Program-made: the position numbers and the translations under genes
Part shown: piece by piece, positions 23,031-35,679 of the stretch
How the letters are laid out: the number at the start of each line of letters is the position of its first letter
Numbering within the stretch: position 1 is the first letter of the stretch
Assembly: GCA_033961575.1 (NCBI GenBank)
Contig: CM066732.1
Span: 83,817,687-83,881,686 of the forward strand
DNA: 64,000 nucleotides
Reading direction: 5' to 3'
Source of the DNA: Aselliscus stoliczkanus
Taxonomy: Eukaryota > Chordata > Mammalia > Chiroptera > Hipposideridae
The notes under the pieces: generated by a model
The model's input: only the letters and a program-made list of their open reading frames with translations
Told to the model about the DNA's origin: nothing
Database searches by the model: none

Positions 23031-23394
23031 CATATGACATTATGATATAAAATGTATAATCACACATAATATCATATATGAGATATTCATTCATTCATTA
23101 ATATATTAATATTGAATATATTAAAAATATAAAGGCAAAATTCCCCTCAGCTGGGAATTTAAAGAATAAAATCACACATCCCACAGCTTGAGTATGTAGT
23201 CCAGCTTGGCTTACGACCCCATGAGCCTAGGTTTGGATGTTTACAAGTTAAGTGACTATGGACCAGTTAATTTCTATGAGATAATCCCTGTGAGATTCAT
23301 CTACTAATCTGTCAAGTAAATATAACATAACTTTTCTTACAGGGATCAGGTAAGGATTCAATGAGAGAATATACCTGAAACAACACTCAGCCCA

Positions 23395-23630
23395 TATTTA
23401 TATTGTACTTACTGTACCATCACTGTTCTCAGCACTCGTATATGAACTAATTTAATCATCCCAACAGGCTAAGGAGGTAGGCACTATTTTTATCATCATT
23501 CCCATTGTACAGGTGAGGAAACTGAGGGACAGGGAGAATAAATAACTCATGGGAAGTTATACATGTAGTAACTGGGCAGCTTAGGCTGGTATGGTTCTCA
23601 GTTCCCCACTCTCATCCACCAGGCAATGCT
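23395..23630 (-). repeat. MIR SINE
   Basis: Antisense MIR has CACTGTTCTCAGCACTCG, GGAGGTAGGCACTATTTTTA, CAGGTGAGGAAACTGAGGGA and a TAACTGGGCAGCTTAGGCTG end. Confidence 0.85.
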
Positions 23631-24055
23631 GCCACTGTAAGCACAGAACACAGAACATGAGTATATTAGGACTATTATCTTGACGCATAAGTGGGCATGG
23701 TGCTTTTTGTGTGCAAAGTGATTTCACTTCTCTCTTTTGATATGATAGGAATAGCCCCTGAAACTCTACAGATAACTGATTAATAAGAAAAACAATCAGT
23801 GAAATGGAAGAATAAACGATTTAAAAGGGAAGCTATGAAAGGAAGGATCTCCCACCTCAACACTTGATTGGAAATCACCTCTGTCCAAGAAAGTACACAG
23901 GTTGTCCATGATGGAGCTAGATGTGGTGATCCAATCTACTACTGATCTTAGGGCAGTTATTATTTCAAAGATCCATTAACCCAAAATAAACATGTTAACA
24001 TCTACCTTGAATAATAAAACTGTCTATATGAGAAAAACTTTCAAACCTGGTTTTC
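23631..24055. other. Unassigned sequence
   Basis: No gene or clear repeat is visible. Confidence 0.4.
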
Positions 24056-24059
24056 TTTC

Positions 24060-24260
24060 ATTGTGGGTTGGATAGTATATTGATGTAAAACCGCTTAGGA
24101 ATGATGTCTGACCACCACTTTCCGGCCATGTGATCTCAGCCAATCAGTCACTTGACCTCTCAGTTTGCCCACTTTCCAGGACTGCTGTATGGAGTACAGA
24201 TAATGTTCTTACATCCCTAAAACCAGAATTAGCACTCAGTAAATGGTGGGTATTATCAGC
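24060..24260 (+). repeat. MIR SINE (divergent)
   Basis: A CATGTGATCTCAGCCAATCA block, CTTGACCTCTCAGTTTGCCC and AGCACTCAGTAAATGGTGGG follow MIR order with many changes. Confidence 0.6.
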
Positions 24261-25079
24261 ATTTCAGAAAGCTACTAAACTTTCTTAGAAAAATCTGACC
24301 CCTAATACTTCTTTTCCTGTCCATATTCATCATTGATCTTTCTATTTTAAAGCCAATGATCATATTCCATTTTGAAATCTAACAAATTCTAAATTCTAAT
24401 CTCTCAGAATGTTCAAACAGTATTATCATTCACTATGAATTTGAGCAGTCCTTCTTTATACTTTGCTGACATTTTGGTTTGAATTAATTTCATGACAGCT
24501 GCACATCTTTCCTTTCTCAGCTGTAATCTACACAATTGAGAATTATGGACCATACAGATCAGGTCAATGAAAAGTTCTAATTGTGCTTGGCTATCTTCCT
24601 TATACACCCTCCTTTATAATGCAGTAACCCCAAGTGTGATCTGAAGTCACCATCTCAGAACTGCCCGGTGACTCATATCCATAGCGGCAACCTCTTTTTA
24701 ACTATTCAAGTTAAAAGGTGAACCTTCCCAGAAATATCCTTTGTCTCTAAAGCGAAGTTGTTTAAGGGCTTCCCTAAGTAAAAGCCCAGAGTGCATTTTG
24801 TAGAATGTATTTTCGGAAAATAAAATGTCTAAATCCATGCACTGAAAATGATCTTCACACATAAAATGAAATCTGATCAGTTTACAGCCTAACATGAACA
24901 GAACTCTCATATTAGGTACTTCCAAATTCAGTACAGCAAACACTGCCAGCCGCCAAAGGAATTGGAGAAATCAAAGCCCCTCTAAATCTTCCTTCCATGA
25001 CACATAAAAGATTCAGCAGAGTAGAGGTCAAAGAATATGAGGGGGAAAAGGTATAAAAGAGAAGAAAAATAGCTGATTT

Positions 25080-25112
<33 letters not shown>

Positions 25113-26439
25113 TACGAAGGTATAGAACCTAATTATTCTTTTATGCAGAAAATCCCTTTGGCTGTACACATGAATAAGAGCACTCAAGGCAGCAACATTT
25201 TTCTTATAATTAGAAGAAATTATGATGTCTCTCTTGAAAGGCAGAATTTTCCTTATCATGAAAAACAGTGTTCTTTATCATCCTTACTTTTTATTAGAGC
25301 CTTCAAAATGAGGTTTTCTTGAGACTCTTGAAATAAATCCATTCCACTTTGAACTGCCGGAACTAACTATTAAAATGTGGCCTGATTCATCCTGAGAAAT
25401 GGCCACATGCCCACTTGCCTGGGATAATAATGACTGCTAGTTGAGTGATAAAAAACACTGAATTCCTTTATTCTACAACCTGAACTGTCCTCAAATGAAA
25501 AATATATTGATCACTCTTTTTAATAGGTTGGCATGTCTTATCTTCATAAGCATTTATTTATTTTTCAAGTATACATTAAGAGACATTATGAGCAAGGCAT
25601 TGGGCAAGGGGCTGAAGTTGCTGTGGCTGCTATGGCAATTGACAGAAACACCACACAGAAAAGATCATCTTCAAAGAAATTAAGGGGATTTTTTTTTTCT
25701 GATAGAATTGGAGAGCATTTGGAAGCTAACAATGCTTTTTAATTTCATGTCAGCTTTTCACAGGGCATAGACTGCACAACTGTAAGTTGTTATTGGCAAC
25801 TGATGAAAATATTGGCACCAGGCACTCAGAATCACAGTGTGGTAGCTGCCCTGCTTTCCTGTCCTTGCTGAGTTTGGAGGGAAGGACTTCCTTCTGGGAC
25901 ACGTTCCACAGGTATTTAGAGGCTCACCTTTCAGTACTTGGGGCTAGTTGCCTCCCTCTTGTGCACACTTAATGTGTGCTGGTCTCAGTCTCTCCAGGAT
26001 TGTTTTCTCTCTCATCCTCCTTTAATTGTTTCCCTTGTTTTGTTTTTTGTTTTTGTTTTTTACTTTTTTGTCACAATTCCCTCCCACTTCTGTGTCTAAC
26101 AAGACAGCAGCACCGTTAGAAGGTTTGGAAAGAAGAGGGGAATAAATTAAAAATGTTCCCAATATATGTGTTTCTGTGATTTCCCATTAAAGATTGTTTA
26201 TCCCCAGTATGTTAATATTTATATTGAATTGAAAATTATCAGAATTATCAGTCTGCCTCTTTCCATTAGATAGTAAGTGCTTGGAGAGAAGAGGCTACAT
26301 TTTATATTCCCATAGCTTTAACCATCTAATCGCCATAGTGGGTGCTTGGAAATACTTCATAAGTGAATAACTAATGTCTTCTTGTCCCACCTTAGATCTG
26401 ATACATAGACTATATTCAATTTATTTAAACTCACATCTT
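24261..26439. other. Mostly unassigned; poly-T at 25082-25110
   Basis: There is about 2.2 kb without a recognised gene or interspersed repeat except a T29-30 run at 25082-25110, which is not followed by a SINE body. Small frames at 24413-25260 and 25495-25972 have no recognisable domain. The region may contain unique regulatory DNA, but nothing specific can be claimed. Confidence 0.4.
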
Positions 26440-27060
26440 TATGAACCTCAGCTTTGTACAAGACTCTGTGCCACATGCTCCAGAAAATACAAAGATAAGC
26501 AAAACATTGTCTATCTTCAGAAAGCTCTAAAGAGAAAAATAAAATGAATATGAGCTAACTCTAACAAAGGCAAAAGTTCTGGTTTTGGGGTAGCAGTAAG
26601 CACACAGTTGGAAATATCCATGAATAGGCATAAGAATTACATTATGAGCCCTTTCATTTTCCTGGGTAATTATAGACAAATAGGTAAGACAACAATGACA
26701 GGCACCACCAAAGAGAACAAATGCCGACCATGACGACACACACAGGCACAGAAGCTGTAAATGTATAACAAGAAATTTTTAGAGCTCAAAGTTAGGGATG
26801 CAACATATTTGGCGGAGGGAACAGGAATGGCTTTCTTAGGGAGATATTATTTTAAACGAGCCTGCAAGGATGGGTAGAGTGCCATCAAGAAAATATAGGA
26901 GAATAATATTGCATGTGGAAAAAAAGAAAAGCTACTACCACCAAAGTTTAGAAAGGAATATGGGGGAAGTGCTCAGTGCCTTAAATTGTTAGTTTGACCA
27001 GAAGGTTGGAATGGAAGATTGATAGGACTCTAACAAAGCTAGAGTCACAGAGACCGAACC
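26440..27060 (-). repeat. LINE L2 fragment (antisense)
   Basis: Reversed L2 blocks such as AAGACTCTGTGCCACATGCT, CAGAAAGCTCTAAAGAG and CTTTCTTAGGGAGATATTAT are present, strongly diverged. Confidence 0.6.
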
Positions 27061-30060
27061 ACCACCGAATCTCAAGGAATGAATATCTCTGCCTAGATTT
27101 TGTATGGAAGCACCTGCATGACGCTGATAGGAATGGTTAAAGACTCAGTTGGGTCTCTTCATAAAGACAGCATTTGAGTCAATTGTTTCATGTCTCTTGC
27201 ATTCTTCTGAAATGAGGAAATTTAAGTTATATACTAAGTGCCCGCTAATTTATTCATTGACAGACTATTGAACCTTATAAAATACCCTAGGCTTCAGCTA
27301 CAAACTAAAAATAACAAGTACTAGTATTCTCTGATATTTGCACATTAGCCCACAGAAACAGAGCTTTTTAGCAGCCATATCAGGCAGGAGCTTGATCAAA
27401 GTGTATGCAAATGGTTTTGGAAAAGTTTAATATTTTTTCCCAAATTGTTCTTTGTGTAAAGATATCTAGAAATGTGTGATTTTACTGTGTAATTAAGAAA
27501 GCTGGAATACTTTAAGAATACAAAGTATATTATCCCAGCTATTAATTAGCTATACTCTAGTATTTATTTATGTATTTATTCAAGACATGTATATTGATGG
27601 GCAAATATGAGTCAGGGTCTAAACAAGGTTGAGGTTGATTGTGAAGACAACTGAGGTAGGATTCTTGCTTAAAAGGTTTCAGAATTTTGGTGCAAAAAAG
27701 AAAAAGAATAGTAGAAGAGTCTTCACCACCAAGGAGCCATCAATCCCTTCCCCAAAGGCTGACATTAATAACATTGAAACTAGGTAATTATTTATTTTTA
27801 ATGATGGTAGAGTCTGACATCATATTTTCTTTTAGACAAATTATATATTTTGCCATTTAGTTTTTCATTAAAATACTTATTGATTTTGTAATAAGAAAAA
27901 GAGTAATATTTTAAAATTATAATGTAATCATTGGGCCTAAATGATAAAAATAAACAATTTGGTTAAAGTATCTAAAGAAATATTTTAATAAAACAACCAA
28001 TGGAAATATGTGGAGAGACAAATGATTTTAAAAATCCCAATTTCTTGTTTCTCGATAAATGTCTTCATACAATATAAACGTATGGTTGTTAAATCATAGG
28101 ACTAATTGAGAAAAAAAGGCTCATTTATATTATGTTTATTTTATAGCTATTTGAAATAAATCCAGCCTATAATTGATCTGGTAATTTGCTTTCAAATCTA
28201 GGTCAGAGGATTTCAAGATCACTCTGGTTGACCATATGCTCATGACTGCCAAGAATGAAGGTATCTTTAGAATCACTCAATGTTCATTTCATATATTCTC
28301 TTCCCACTCTTCATGGCCTGAGTTCTTTATATGGCCATTCATATAAGCCACATATGTGCCTGATTTCTTTCATATATTTTTCAAATTGTCTGTCAGTTTT
28401 GATATGGGATGAACAGTATTTAATTAAGCCACAGGGTAAGTTTTTTCCATCATAATTTCAGTGCAGCTGAGAAGAGTGTTTGAGAATGCCATTGTTTCTT
28501 GCTATCATTTCACATCTACAACTTAGAGGTTTCAATGAAGGATCTATATAGTTCACCCTTTTGGACAGATGGCTGGATCATAAGGAGTTAACATAGTTTA
28601 AGACTTGAAAGAGAAAAATGTTCTTAGCAAAAAAGGCTTACAGCAAAATAATGAGTGCCAAGGTTGAAGCTGCTCTTTCCTGCTTTAGTGCTAGAGCTGC
28701 ATTATTCACAACTGCCAATCAGCTAATCTGAAAAGAATTTGTTCTTTACTGCATTTCTCCTTTACTGCTCCCACCCCACTGGTCTGGTGTACATTGCCTC
28801 CAGCTAGGAAGGTTTAGAAATAGCTCCTAAACAGACAACAAATGCTGGGCTGTGAATCGAAGAGCAGTAGACACCATAGAGAGAAAGGGCTTTTACTCAT
28901 TCCCATTTCCTTTTCACATTTAGCCTTTGCTACCACAATCCTGAAAAGCTCAGGCTACTGCAGAAGGAGAAATTGCCTGTCAACTGAAAATCTAACACTG
29001 AGTTTCACTGAAGATTCGGGGCTGGCTTGCGGCTTCCTGAGATATTGGTTTTTGTTTTTTGGGGGAGGGGCAGAACTTAACTCTACAGGGAATAAATTTT
29101 AACAAATTCTGTGGCCACTGCCTAATCCAAGTACCTAAACAAATTACGTGCGAAGGGAAGGAATTAAACATCATGATTTGCAGTTAAAAACAAAACGTCC
29201 TACAGATGAAGATAAGATCCATGTCCTGCCAATTACTCCAACAATAACATTTGCAGTTGTCCTTACAAATGCTAGCCACGCTATTACGCCGAATGTGTGC
29301 GCGCATGCATGAGCAATACCAGTAGATATATAAAAATAGATACATGTATAAATAATTGTAGATGTATAGTTTAACCAAGCAAGGAGTAGTATCTTGGCAA
29401 ATTCGATTAGTGCCCGAGGGTACTTTTTTCCCCTTGTTATATTCATGAAGCATCAGTTAAGAATGTTGGAATTTATGTAGGTCTACTGGGGAGTAATTAT
29501 CATTCAATACATTAGCAGTGAAAAGTCAGGGATTGTTGCTAGCTTTCCACATTTCCAAAGCAAAGCTAAATGTTCTCCCAGGTTGAGTCAAGTAGCCTTT
29601 GCTAATTTCTTGCACTAATTCAACAAGTAGCAATGAAGGAGGGACACTGGCTGCTATTGCAGATACCTCCATTCTCTGAAAAACATGGCTGTGAGAGGCT
29701 CTTCATTTCAAACAAGAAATCACCATGTGCTCAAATGGACACACACTCAGGGGACATCTAGCTGGCAGGCTTACAGGTAGTGTGGAGTGGGCCTGAGCCA
29801 CTTCGCTTGTGCTGTTATTGATTCCTGAGCTGAAGTACAGAGATTACTGGCACAAGCTGGTGTGGATGGTCAGTATGGTTCACTGAGATGCATGTGCTAT
29901 TATACATACCTCTAATCCTACATCAGTTCAGTTAGACACTGGGGCTTCACTGCCAGCCCCAGCATTGCTGCCAACACAACTTCTCTTTCATTGCTTCCCT
30001 GACAGTCATCCAGTCCTTACTCGTCCCCTTACCTCAAACCCACTGATCAGCTTCCCCCCA
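27061..30060. other. Repeat-poor unassigned sequence
   Basis: About 3 kb of largely single-copy DNA. AT-rich at 27400-28200, more balanced at 28700-30060. A GTGTGCGCGCATGCATGAG word at 29295-29313 is a small CpG-containing patch. No splice-flanked exon or domain is recognisable in the frames at 28255-29453. Confidence 0.4.
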
Positions 30061-30718
30061 CTCCACTAATCCCATTGGCTCTATGTCGTTTCAACCTCCT
30101 CAGGAGCAGTGGGGGCACAAAGCCATCATGCAGTAAGTGGCCTTGCAGACCATGGGTCATGGTACAAAGTGTCAGATACAACTCAGCTTCAAGTCAACAA
30201 AGCCACAGCGTAACCCTGACGAATGGAGCAAGAGTCTACATGGCGCAGCATCCAGTTGTCCTAACAAGAAACAGTAATTGAATCATTTAAGAGACTCAAC
30301 GGCCCTAAAACAATGACATGAAAGTTATGTCATTTTATTGTTTGGCCAGAGACAGTTCATCTGTTAAGGTCACCACAGAGAATGCAAAGAATGCATCATT
30401 TTATCCTCCTGAAAGAATATGCCTCCCTGCATGGTGATATATACATATTGCCATATAACGTGGCTTTGTTAGAAATGAACTGTATCCATGTGATTTAAGC
30501 GCACATGCATACAGGTCTGTCTCTTAATACTAAACCCAGAGAGGTAGAGAGGGAGAAGAGAAGGGGCAGGGGAGGGGCGGAGGGAGCTTGAGAGCACAAG
30601 CGTGTGCACTGTACAAAAGGGAAAAAAAATCCAAAGGACTCACTGCAGTGCAGTTTTACATACGGGCCTGTAGGAGCAACCGGAATGTTATTAGACCATA
30701 AAAGCACATCAGGCTGAT

Positions 30719-31160
30719 TTATGGTTTCTGATCAAGGTTTCTGTGAAAATTACTCTGCATCACCGGCTCAAGGTGACTGCTACCATTAATGTGTGGAAAA
30801 TAAATGAGATGGGGAGGCTGATAGCGGGGGAAGGAAAGGAAGCGCTGAGGCAGTTTATACAGCACAGGTTCCCCATTTTGTTTTACAGTGCAGAGAAGCC
30901 TGTCATCAAAATGATTGCTGTGGGGCAGGAAAGGCAATTCTTGGTAATTAGATCTTATGGCATGTAGCTGGTGCTTTCTTATAGCGAATGTACCAGGGTA
31001 GCTGGATGAATGCCTGCTTTCTGCATACCATCTTCTTTTCTGTTTTCTGCCCATGCTCAGATACCGTAGTTTAAATTTAGATGAAAAACATATTGTAAGA
31101 CTATTTTCCTGACTCTGTTTGTTTCTAATAGGTTTTATCTCCCTCAAATAATCTTCCAAA
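30719..31160. promoter_or_regulatory. Candidate conserved noncoding element (or unrecognised small ORF)
   Basis: This repeat-free segment has CATCAAAATGATTGCTGTGG, CTTGGTAATTAGATC and TGATAGCGGGGG words and a mixed AT/GC texture seen in vertebrate developmental enhancers. A 146-codon minus-strand frame spans 30719-31159, the longest one outside a repeat. It has no domain I recognise and no obvious codon bias, so I treat it as chance or a conserved noncoding shadow. Confidence 0.3.
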
Positions 31161-31912
31161 TTTGAGACTTTCCAAGAGAATTGATGTCTAGAAATATTTT
31201 TATATTATCTGATGGCCACAAAAAAAAGTTTCACTGGCCTTTCCATTCCTGCCCTGTTTATAATTCGTCACCAAAACATCTCGTAGATGGAATGCCCTGC
31301 TGCTTGTTTCAATGTAAACAAATACCTTAAATCCCAAGATTTTCATGTAAGATAGTTGCTGCAAAACGTATAAAGCTGTTTAATTGAAAAAAATGCCCTT
31401 TTCGTCCTCCATTTTTCTTTGCTCTTTTTAGTCACTATAAACTTTGGTTGAGCATTTGCTTGTAATATTGGGTATCCCCATATTGACACAGAGTTAGGAA
31501 TTAGAATCTACTCCAGGATTTTGACTCTATACCCAGGTAGAGAACTCTGCATTTGGGAACTGTTTGAGATGAAACTGAATAGATTAAAAGATTTTCAAAT
31601 CTTCTTATTGCATCCCTTTCCCTAGCTCTTAAAACTTGCCCTCTGGTGCTTCTGTGTGGCATTCCACATCTGGAACAAACTGCTATCTGCTCTCACAGCT
31701 GGCTTCTGCTGTGGTGATAGCCATTAAGACACATGGCTTCAAGGAAACCCACAGGCCAGAGAACACTCAGCCAATCTAGCCAAGAAAGAACAGAGATCTG
31801 TGTTCCCCTCATTCTGTATTTTAAAGTGAGTTTTTCATTTTAGTGACATCCCACTCTAAATACCAATCTTTATATTATATCAAGGCTACACTGAGACTTT
31901 GATCCCTACACA
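31161..31912. other. Unassigned sequence
   Basis: No gene or clear repeat is visible. Confidence 0.4.
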
Positions 31913-31956
31913 CGCATACACACACACACACACACACACACACATGCGCATGCGCG
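31913..31956. repeat. (CA)n microsatellite ending in an NRF1-type palindrome
   Basis: About 15 CA units pass directly into TGCGCATGCGCG at 31945-31956. The latter fits the palindromic NRF1 consensus (YGCGCAYGCGCR) exactly. It contains several CpGs in an otherwise CpG-poor window. Confidence 0.8.
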
Positions 31957-32059
31957 GAATATTAATTGGGACAAACATTCAACATTGGTACTTCTAACAC
32001 ATGTTGTCAAGGATTATGTTTCAAAAGCTCAAACATAGTCACCACCCTACCTCCGAAAT

Positions 32060-32300
32060 ACAGACTACCAAAAGGTTTAATTGAGGCAAGGGATTCTAAA
32101 TATCCATATTTCATTTTAAATGCTTCAGAAAAAGCTTTCATTCACATGATGTCATTTGATCATTACAAAGGTGCCAAGAGATCGCTAAGATTGTCATCAT
32201 GATTTCCATCTTACATGTGGAAATGCAGGCTCAGAGAAGGCAGGTATTTTGCCTGAGATCACTTCATTCACAATAGTGGAGCCAGCTCTCATTTTCCCTA
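32060..32300 (-). repeat. MIR SINE (divergent)
   Basis: TTCATTCACATGATGTCATT, CCATCTTACATGTGGAAATG, CAGGCTCAGAGAAGGC and a TTGCCTGAGATCACTTCATT block follow reversed MIR order. Confidence 0.65.
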
Positions 32301-32322
32301 CCCTTACCTAAGTAGGCTACTA

Positions 32323-32328
<6 letters not shown>

Positions 32329-32357
<29 letters not shown>
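32329..32357. repeat. Poly-A run
   Basis: About 29 consecutive A occur without a recognisable SINE or LINE body immediately upstream. Confidence 0.9.
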
Positions 32358-32358
<1 letters not shown>

Positions 32359-34900
32359 CATCATCCTGGGAGAAAACAGACTGATGTTCTTACAGTGAGT
32401 CTGCGACAAACAAGAGGCCTGACATGAGGCAAGGCTCCTAAATTCTTTGGCTTCTTCGGTTTGCTCAAGTTTATGTGGACCAGCAATTTTTTTATAGTAC
32501 CATCTAGGACTATTTTTGGCATTTTTCAAAATCTTCCTCATTAACCACACTATTTAGGGATGAATAACCAACCAGTCACTATCAACATCTTGGAAACAAT
32601 GAAAGGGTCTACCTTCCCAGTTAGTGTCTCTCTCAAATGCGACACATGTATACACACATGTGTGCCCCTCCCCCCATATATATACACATACACACATTCT
32701 GTTTGAAAGAGAAAATTTTAGGGCAAGGGTGAAGCCAGCAATTCTTAGGAATACATGGGCAACCTGAAATGCCTGTTCCATTTTAAGATGAAAATTTAGC
32801 TCTGAAAATAATTACTAAACTCCATATAGAGGAGAGGGCACATCTAGAGGTTCCAGAGGGATGTGAGCCAAAGCAGAGCGTCATCCGAGATGTTGCCAGA
32901 TTGCTATTGCCTGATAGCGATGGCACAAGCTGAATGGATCTAATATATCTCCCCTCACATGGGGTCATCCCCCCATTATGCAGTTTCATTTACTTTGGCA
33001 GAAACTACCTTTTATAGCACAAGATTCTACAATGTGCTAGTTTCTTTAGCTCCTAAAGGATTATTTAGTTGATCTTCAGGAAGGTCCATTTATAAACTCA
33101 AGGATAATGGCAGGGTATTTGGAATTCAGCCACCTATGAGGATATGGGAATGTTGCCGGGGGCTGCAGAGGGAGAGATAATTTCTTGCTTTAAAAAAGGA
33201 ATGTTTGGCTTGAGAGATAGAGGGTTGATTGATCATGAATCTTCCACACTCCAAAGAAAATCTATTTGAGAAATTGGTCTCCTTCATGACGTTATTATAG
33301 TTTATTGAATTTCTATGGCCTGTTTCAGCTACGAAACTTGACTGGTATTTCAGTAACTGTACTAGCATAGTGGAGAATTTTGAGTTCCAGACATGGTAAA
33401 ATCCCTCCCTCAATTCTGTCTTCCCTGATAAAGCCTCAACATATACAATTCCCTGTTTTCCTCCCTGCCTCCTAAAAGATGAAATATTTAAGGACCCAAA
33501 GAAAACTAGAAACATTACAGAGAAAAAGGACTGTAACTTTCAGTTGCACAGAAAATATTTGGGAAGGCCTCAGGGTGCGAACAGTCACAACAGTCACAAC
33601 AAGGAGGAGGGAAAAATACAGAGCCAGCAGCCAGCTGCTCTGAAGTCAGCCAGTTACCCTCAGGATTGCTCTGGGTGGATTTGAATCAATCACCTTTGCT
33701 GATAATAATGAACACTACATACCTGACTTCCCTCAGAAGGCACTAAAACCTACTGCCTGGCTGACAGAACCACACAAGCATCCTAGTGACACATATGTGT
33801 GTGTGTTGTAGAGAAACCAGTGAGTCAGAGGGGGTTGGCAAGAGATGGGGACCATCTTTCTTTCCATCAAAACTTCAGCTATCTACTTTCCTTCACCCCC
33901 AGACCAGAAGAGTAGCTAAACTACTAAAATCTTTATTTTTTCATAATGCACAGGGCAGAAATGATCTCCCTCCACAGAAATCTTGCCTTTTCTTTCAGAT
34001 AACTGGCAAGAAATAAAATGCTATATTTTCTCTCCTCTAAAGAAACACATGGGGGTGGGTGTATTGAAATTTAGGACAGTGGATGAAAACAATTTGCCTC
34101 TCAGCCCTTTAAGCCCAAATCCCCAGGCCCATACGTTTCCTCAGAGAATCAGTGCTTATACAATGGCTTCATGTTTTGGCAATTTTACTGCAAAAATACC
34201 CAGCAATTTTTTTAAGTACTATAATTTTGAAAATTTCCATTTATTCCAGAAGATATCACCTAGTGGCCAATCAGACAAAAGGAATAAGAAGAATGACAAA
34301 ACCCTTAAATAAGCAGATCAGAATCTTTCTGAACTTTACATGATAAACAGTTTACCCCAAGGAAGATTTCATTTTCCCTGTGTTCCTTACTCCATTTAGC
34401 AAACCTTTACAGAAAACTTTTCTCACTATGTAACTCTTGAGTGCATCTCAAAATGCACCCTTTCCACACAATATGAAGACATCTGGCTGCTATTAAGCAT
34501 TTTTTAGGACAACTTATTGTGACAGCTTATAAATCTTCAAGGTTGTTTGGATATGGAAATTAAACTTTACTTTTTTTCCTTTGTTTCAGAAGTTTAACTT
34601 TAAAATTAAGTGATCCTTGCCTTCAAGGAGAAGGAAATTTATTTTTGTTGGCTGATTCACTTTGATTATAAAGAATCAACAAGATCTACTGCAAAACAAC
34701 CTGAGGAATGATGATGTATTATGGAAAAGGCAAAACAAAAAAATCGGCGTAGTTACTAACTATACTGGACAAAAGCAGAGAGGAAAGGAGCTTCCCTGTC
34801 AACCTAGAAAGAGATTCCAACTGGTTCAGGAAAGAACAAGAGAGCCAGTGAGTGAGTGAATAGTGGCATATCTAGAAATATGCGCAACCTTGGGTGATGT
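32358..34900. other. Repeat-poor unassigned sequence
   Basis: About 2.5 kb shows no recognised gene or interspersed repeat. Frames of 63-129 codons (for example the minus-strand one at 33126-33515) show no domain. A tandem ACAGTCACA word occurs at about 33580-33600. Confidence 0.4.
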
Positions 34901-34942
34901 CTGCTTCACCAGCATGATAGCATTGCATCTTCCTGAAAGACA

Positions 34943-35239
34943 ATGTTTGAGCATCAGAAGCTGTTTGGGAACGAGATCAAGCCAGCAGATGACCCAGCCA
35001 TCACAGGCACCGGGGGTCAAGGTGCTGTCCTTTCTATTATTTCTGGAGAGGATTTCCCTTTACTTCGAAACAAGTTGCCCAGAGGTGGCCCAGCTGGAGT
35101 GATGCTTGTCCACGTCCATGAATACACTGGGTCTCCATTGGACCTATCCTGTGAAAACCCTCACCATTGTCTCCACTCACCACCAACCACCTACGGGCTC
35201 AAGAGAAGAAGCCTGGAATCACGACATATAGGAAGATAG
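34943..35239 (+). other. Unexplained 98-codon open frame
   Basis: An open frame runs from ATG 34943 to TAG 35239. Its protein has a glycine-rich stretch ITGTGGQGAVLSIISGEDF followed by a basic-proline-glycine stretch (residues about 46-54). The composition is more protein-like than other frames here, and it lies in a locally GC-richer, repeat-free block. I see no homologue. It could be a terminal exon piece, a pseudogene fragment, an lncRNA exon or chance. Confidence 0.2.
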
Positions 35240-35679
35240 CAATGAACGGAACCAGACAGAAACTCACTTGAGCTAAAGCAGTGCTTTCTTCTCTTAAGGA
35301 AGATAAATTTTAGAATTCACATTTGTCAAGGTAGAAAAATTGTTTGGGTTTGGGTTTTGGAGAACCAAGAATGTTTACTTGCCTAAAGAGTCTGCTGTGC
35401 ATATCTCCATTGGAAGTCCACCATTGTATTAGGTTGAACCATATAAAATTTCAAATGTTCAACCACTTTGGCCTACTAAAATAGGAATGACCACAGAATA
35501 TTTGGAAACTTGGGAAGCCAGCCAATGATGGCTACAGAATTTTTATGTAAGAAGGGCTTGTTATTCTGGGGGAGGAGGGAGGCGACATATGAGGAACTTA
35601 CAATGAAACTGCATTTGCTTAGCAAATACACTGATTTTACTTAGATTAAATATTTATTTGGATGTTCCCTTCTCCCTGT
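35240..35679. other. Unassigned sequence
   Basis: No gene or clear repeat is visible. Confidence 0.4.

Noticed and set aside
33126..33515. A 129-codon minus-strand frame in repeat-poor sequence
   Set aside because: No domain, no obvious codon bias and no splice context. Length is within what chance allows in 64 kb.
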